Assembly: GCA_030044035.1 (NCBI GenBank)
Contig: JASHWN010000360.1
Location: 1-9,397 of the forward strand
From: Xanthobacteraceae bacterium
GTDB taxonomy: Bacteria > Pseudomonadota > Alphaproteobacteria > Rhizobiales > Xanthobacteraceae
Reading direction: 5' to 3'
DNA length: 9,397 bases
Shown: piece by piece, positions 6,822 to 9,397 of the stretch
Numbering within the stretch: position 1 is the first letter of the stretch
Layout of the letters: every line of letters starts with the position of its first letter
Translations under genes and position numbers: made by a program
Notes under the pieces: model-generated
Database searches by the model: none
The model's input: only the letters and a program-made list of their open reading frames with translations
What the model was told of the DNA's origin: nothing

Positions 6822-7235
6822 ATGCAGCAAGCTGCGCTCGAATCAGACAACGCCGATAACACTGATCTTGCAGTGCTGTTGGAGTTGAACCGCAATTACG
6901 TGCGGTCTGCGCTGGAGTCGGATGTAAAGTGGTACGCCGAGAATCTTTCTGAGGACTTCTACATTACCGCCCCGGACGGCGCCTTGTTGAATCGCGAAGC
7001 GTTTCTCAAGCGCATCGCCAATCCATATCCGGGAACGCACGCCGAGGCGGTGGATGTGATGGTGCGGATTCTGGGCGACGTCGCCATCATACATTCCGGC
7101 TACCGGGATACGAGGCTCAGCGGCGAACCGTCCTATGGACGTTATACCGACATTTACGAGCGGCGGAATGGCCGCTGGCTTTGCGTCGCCGCGCATTTCA
7201 TGCGCTTTGCGTCCCCGCCAAAGCCGGAGCAATAG
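6822..7235 (+). CDS. SnoaL/DUF4440-like NTF2-fold protein
   Basis: A 137-residue single-domain protein of the NTF2-like superfamily (SnoaL-like/DUF4440 type). The first helix is LLELNRNYVRSALESDV (19-35). Then comes the typical WYAENLSEDFYITAPDGALL segment (37-56), a strand pair around VMVRILGDVAIIHSGYR, and the closing YTDIYERRNGRWLCVAAHF hairpin (105-123). That last pattern of Tyr/Thr-rich strand, basic turn, Gly-Arg-Trp and final strand is characteristic of the family. Members range from small enzymes (isomerases, dehydratases, polyketide cyclases) to non-catalytic ligand-binding proteins, and no catalytic set can be assigned here. There is no signal peptide, so it is probably cytoplasmic. 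It stands alone between two non-coding gaps of about 280 and 349 bp, which suggests its own promoter and gives no functional clue. Confidence 0.85.
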   Translation: MQQAALESDNADNTDLAVLLELNRNYVRSALESDVKWYAENLSEDFYITAPDGALLNREAFLKRIANPYPGTHAEAVDVMVRILGDVAIIHSGYRDTRLSGEPSYGRYTDIYERRNGRWLCVAAHFMRFASPPKPEQ

Positions 7236-7584
7236 TGCCGCAGACGACTTTGCACGCGATTGCGGCGCGACCTCCGTTCACCACAAAGCGCCAGCCGTGA
7301 TGTGCACGAGCTCTTGATCCCAAAAGCTCGGAAAGCGGCAGTGCCAGCGCCTCCGGGCAGGGTATGCCCCCATGAGCGCCGGTTTGTCGCGGGTTTCCGG
7401 CAAGGAGAAAGTGTCGGCGACGTCGCGGCGCATGGCTATTGCCGCGATTTTGCCGCCGTTGGCCGGCCTAATGGTTGAGCGGTCCTTGCGTAGACCCCGC
7501 AAAATGGTCCAAAAGGGGTTGTGGTCGCGCGCGATTTCGGCGTGTGATTCCGATCCGCCAATCAATGCGATCGATGGAGCTTCC
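7236..7584. other. Non-coding leader upstream of the TPR-ispE operon
   Basis: No convincing gene is present in these 349 bp. An in-frame ATG at 7372 would extend the TPR protein by 71 residues, but that stretch lacks family features and would bury the signal peptide. Small inverted repeats are visible: GGGCA/TGCCC at 7355-7369, TTGCG/CGCAA at 7486-7502 and ACCCC/GGGGT at 7494-7519. The last two overlap. The promoter of the TPR-ispE operon probably lies here, but I cannot place it with confidence. Confidence 0.5.
7576..7579 (+). promoter_or_regulatory. Shine-Dalgarno GGAG supporting a GTG start at 7585
   Basis: GGAG lies 5 nt before GTG 7585, the codon that begins a clean Sec signal peptide. 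The upstream ATG 7372 has no comparable site. Confidence 0.7.
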
Positions 7585-9333
7585 GTGACTCATTCGCTGT
7601 TGTGCCGGCATGCCGCCGTCATTGGCGCTGTCGTGATGTTGAGCCTGCCCGCCGCGCATGCCGCTCAGGCGCCGAACCAGCAGGACGTTCTGTCGGACAA
7701 CGCCGCCGGCAATTATCTGGCGGCCCGCCATGCCGGCGTCGAGCGCGACGCAGCGGCGGCGGCGTCGTACTACCTCAATGTACTCAAGTCCGATCCGCAC
7801 AATCCCGATCTGCTCAGCCAGGCGTTTCTCTCGGTGCTGACCGACGGCGACGTCGATCAGGCCGCCAAGCTTGCCGACAAGCTCCTGCAGGTCGACCATA
7901 ACGACCGCATCGCCCGCCTGGTGCTCGGCGTGCGCGCCCTCAAGCAGCGGCAATACGGCCTCGCGCGGCAGGATTTTTCCCAATCAGTGCATGGCCCGGT
8001 TACCGACTTGACCGCCGCGCTGCTGTCGGCATGGGCGACCTACGGCAGCGGCGACGTCCACGGCGCGGTCGACGAACTGGACCGGCTCTCCGGGCCGGAC
8101 TGGTACGGCATTTTCAAGGATCTGCATGCCGGCCTGATGCTCGACCTTGCCAGTCACAAGAAGGACGCCAGCAAGCGCTACGCCAGCGCCTACAAGGCCG
8201 ATTCCACCGCGCTGCGCACCGTGCAGGCTTACGGCCGCTATCTGTCGCGCAACGGCAGCAAGGATGCGGCGCTGAAGGTCTATCGCGACTTCGACGCCCA
8301 GCTGGCGGATCACCCGCTGATCCAGCAGGAGATCAAACAGGTCTCCGACAACGCCAAGCTGCCGCCGCTCGTCGATTCGGCGCAAGGCGGCGCCGCCGAA
8401 GCGCTGTACGGCATCGGCGCTTCGATTGGCCGCCGCGGCGGCGAAGATTTGGCGTTGGTTTATCTGCAGCTCGCGCTCTATCTCGAGCCGACGCACGGCA
8501 TGGCGCTGTTGTCGCTCGCCGACCTTTTCGAGACGCTGAAAAAGCCCGATCTTGCCATCAAGGTCTACGAGCGCGTGCCCGCCAATTCGCCGCTTGAGCG
8601 CAGCGCGCAAATCCAGTCCGCTATCGATCTCGATGCGCTCGACCGCACCGATGAGGCCAAGAAGCGCCTCGACCATGTCATTGCCGAGCACCCCAAGGAT
8701 ACCGAAGCGCTGCTGGCCTTGGGCAATGTCGAGCGCGGCCGCAAGGACTTCGCCGGCTGCGCCGACGCCTATGGCAAGGCCATCGCCGCCGTTCCGGAGC
8801 CGACGAAGTCGAACTGGGTGATGTTCTATTTCCGCGGCATCTGTTACGAGCGCGCCGATCAATGGCCGAACGCCGAAGCCGATATGAAAAAGGCGCTCGA
8901 GCTGTTCCCCGATCAGCCGCTGGTGCTCAATTATCTCGGCTATTCGTGGGTCGATAAGGGCCTGCACCTCGAAGAGGGCATGGACATGATCCGCAAGGCC
9001 GTCGAGCAGCGGCCGGACGACGGCTACATCGTCGATTCGCTGGGCTGGGCCTATTTCCGCACCGGCAATTACGACGAGGCGGTGAAGAATCTCGAGCGCG
9101 CCGTGCTGCTCAAGCCAGACGATCCGACCATCAACGACCATCTCGGCGACGCCTATTGGCGGGTCGGACGCACGCTCGAGGCGCACTTCCAGTGGGCGCA
9201 AGCCAAAGACTTCAGTCCTGAGCCTGACGAGCTTGCGACCCTGGAGAAGAAGCTCAAGGACGGGCTGTCGTCCGATAACGCTCCTTCCTCGGCGGACGCG
9301 CTCAAGGGCAAGAAGGCCGGCAACGGCGGGTGA
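7585..9333 (+). CDS. Secreted tetratricopeptide-repeat protein, linked to ispE
   Basis: Likely periplasmic or membrane-associated TPR scaffold; partner unknown. With the GTG start the product is 582 residues. Residues 1-26 form a Sec signal peptide with cleavage expected after AHA (AHA|AQAP), and no lipobox Cys follows. The mature part is almost wholly helical repeats. Units near the N-terminus (ASYYLNVLKSDPHNPDLL, about 60-77) are degenerate. Clear TPRs lie at about 448-480 (LNYLGYSWVDKG), 481-515 (DSLGWAYFRTGNYDEAVKNL) and 516-549 (DHLGDAYWRVGRTLEA), followed by a charged, low-complexity tail. The C-terminal repeats closely resemble those of Pseudomonas PA4667, which lies near lolB and ispE. 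The stop TGA (9331-9333) overlaps the ispE ATG (9333-9335), so the two are almost certainly one operon. ATG 7372 is the alternative start (653 residues) but would leave the signal peptide internal. Confidence 0.9.
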   Translation: MTHSLLCRHAAVIGAVVMLSLPAAHAAQAPNQQDVLSDNAAGNYLAARHAGVERDAAAAASYYLNVLKSDPHNPDLLSQAFLSVLTDGDVDQAAKLADKLLQVDHNDRIARLVLGVRALKQRQYGLARQDFSQSVHGPVTDLTAALLSAWATYGSGDVHGAVDELDRLSGPDWYGIFKDLHAGLMLDLASHKKDASKRYASAYKADSTALRTVQAYGRYLSRNGSKDAALKVYRDFDAQLADHPLIQQEIKQVSDNAKLPPLVDSAQGGAAEALYGIGASIGRRGGEDLALVYLQLALYLEPTHGMALLSLADLFETLKKPDLAIKVYERVPANSPLERSAQIQSAIDLDALDRTDEAKKRLDHVIAEHPKDTEALLALGNVERGRKDFAGCADAYGKAIAAVPEPTKSNWVMFYFRGICYERADQWPNAEADMKKALELFPDQPLVLNYLGYSWVDKGLHLEEGMDMIRKAVEQRPDDGYIVDSLGWAYFRTGNYDEAVKNLERAVLLKPDDPTINDHLGDAYWRVGRTLEAHFQWAQAKDFSPEPDELATLEKKLKDGLSSDNAPSSADALKGKKAGNGG

Positions 9334-9397
9334 TGGCTGCGCCGGAAAGTTTGGTCGAAAGCGCGCCTGCCAAGGTCAACCTGACGCTGCGGGTGGT
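9333..9397 (+). CDS. ispE: 4-diphosphocytidyl-2-C-methyl-D-erythritol kinase, N-terminal fragment
   Basis: Cytoplasmic GHMP-family kinase that phosphorylates CDP-methylerythritol with ATP, the fourth step of the MEP pathway to isoprenoids. Only 21 codons are inside the window: MAAPESLVESAPAKVNLTLR and one more. The APAKVNLTLRV segment is the IspE N-terminal signature, with the Lys and Asn of the substrate-binding strand (AKxNLxL). The glycine-rich ATP motif lies beyond the window. The start overlaps the TPR stop codon (TGATG), so translation is probably coupled. Identification from so short a piece relies on this motif and on the gene's known association with a TPR gene. Confidence 0.85.
   Translation, partial: MAAPESLVESAPAKVNLTLRV

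Noticed and set aside
7311..7330. GAGCT/AGCTC inverted repeat after the NTF2-like gene, considered as a terminator
   Set aside because: The stem is only 5 bp with a wide loop and no T-run follows on the plus strand.
7984..9201. A 405-codon minus-strand open frame
   Set aside because: It is antisense to the clear TPR gene, with no ribosome site or domain; a GC-driven shadow frame.

Overview
The window reads as chromosome of a high-GC alphaproteobacterium, most likely the Bradyrhizobium/Rhodopseudomonas/Afipia group (Nitrobacteraceae). This rests on codon and GC character, the resemblance of the protein sequences to that group as I remember them, and a TTAA-N7-TTAA (CtrA-type) box. No search was run, so the genus is an inference.

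Layout. (1) 1-3870, minus strand: a two-gene tripartite-efflux operon. A lipoprotein membrane-fusion (periplasmic adaptor) protein comes first, followed 19 bp later by an AcrB-type RND pump whose C-terminal sixth or so lies beyond position 1. (2) 3871-4555: a 685 bp divergent intergenic region with no convincing gene. It holds a degenerate stem-loop repeat and, just before the next gene, two mutually exclusive hairpins followed by a T-run. (3) 4556-5386, plus: an RMD1/DUF155-family protein with a C-terminal membrane anchor. (4) 5387-5521: a short spacer with a perfect dyad that is also an exact CtrA-type box. (5) 5522-6541, plus: an uncharacterised coiled-coil protein built around three tandem 49-residue (seven-heptad) repeats. 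(6) 6542-6821: non-coding, with a 16 bp palindrome and a REP-like hairpin. (7) 6822-7235, plus: a small SnoaL/DUF4440-like (NTF2-fold) protein. (8) 7236-7584: non-coding leader. (9) 7585-9333, plus: a secreted TPR protein, probably starting at GTG, whose stop codon overlaps the start of ispE (9333 to the window edge), the MEP-pathway kinase.

How the genes work together. The efflux pair forms the inner-membrane and periplasmic parts of a drug/solvent exporter; no regulator or outer-membrane channel is visible here. The TPR protein and ispE are translationally coupled. A similar TPR protein lies close to ispE in Pseudomonas (PA4667-lolB-ispE), so this linkage looks old. The middle genes (RMD1 protein, coiled-coil protein, NTF2-like protein) are not an obvious pathway. 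The most interesting part is the pair formed by the RMD1/DUF155 protein and the coiled-coil repeat protein, with a possible CtrA (cell-cycle) input between them. I found no CRISPR array, tRNA, rRNA, insertion sequence or phage gene. Apart from the middle segment this is an ordinary chromosomal region, and I do not claim a new system.
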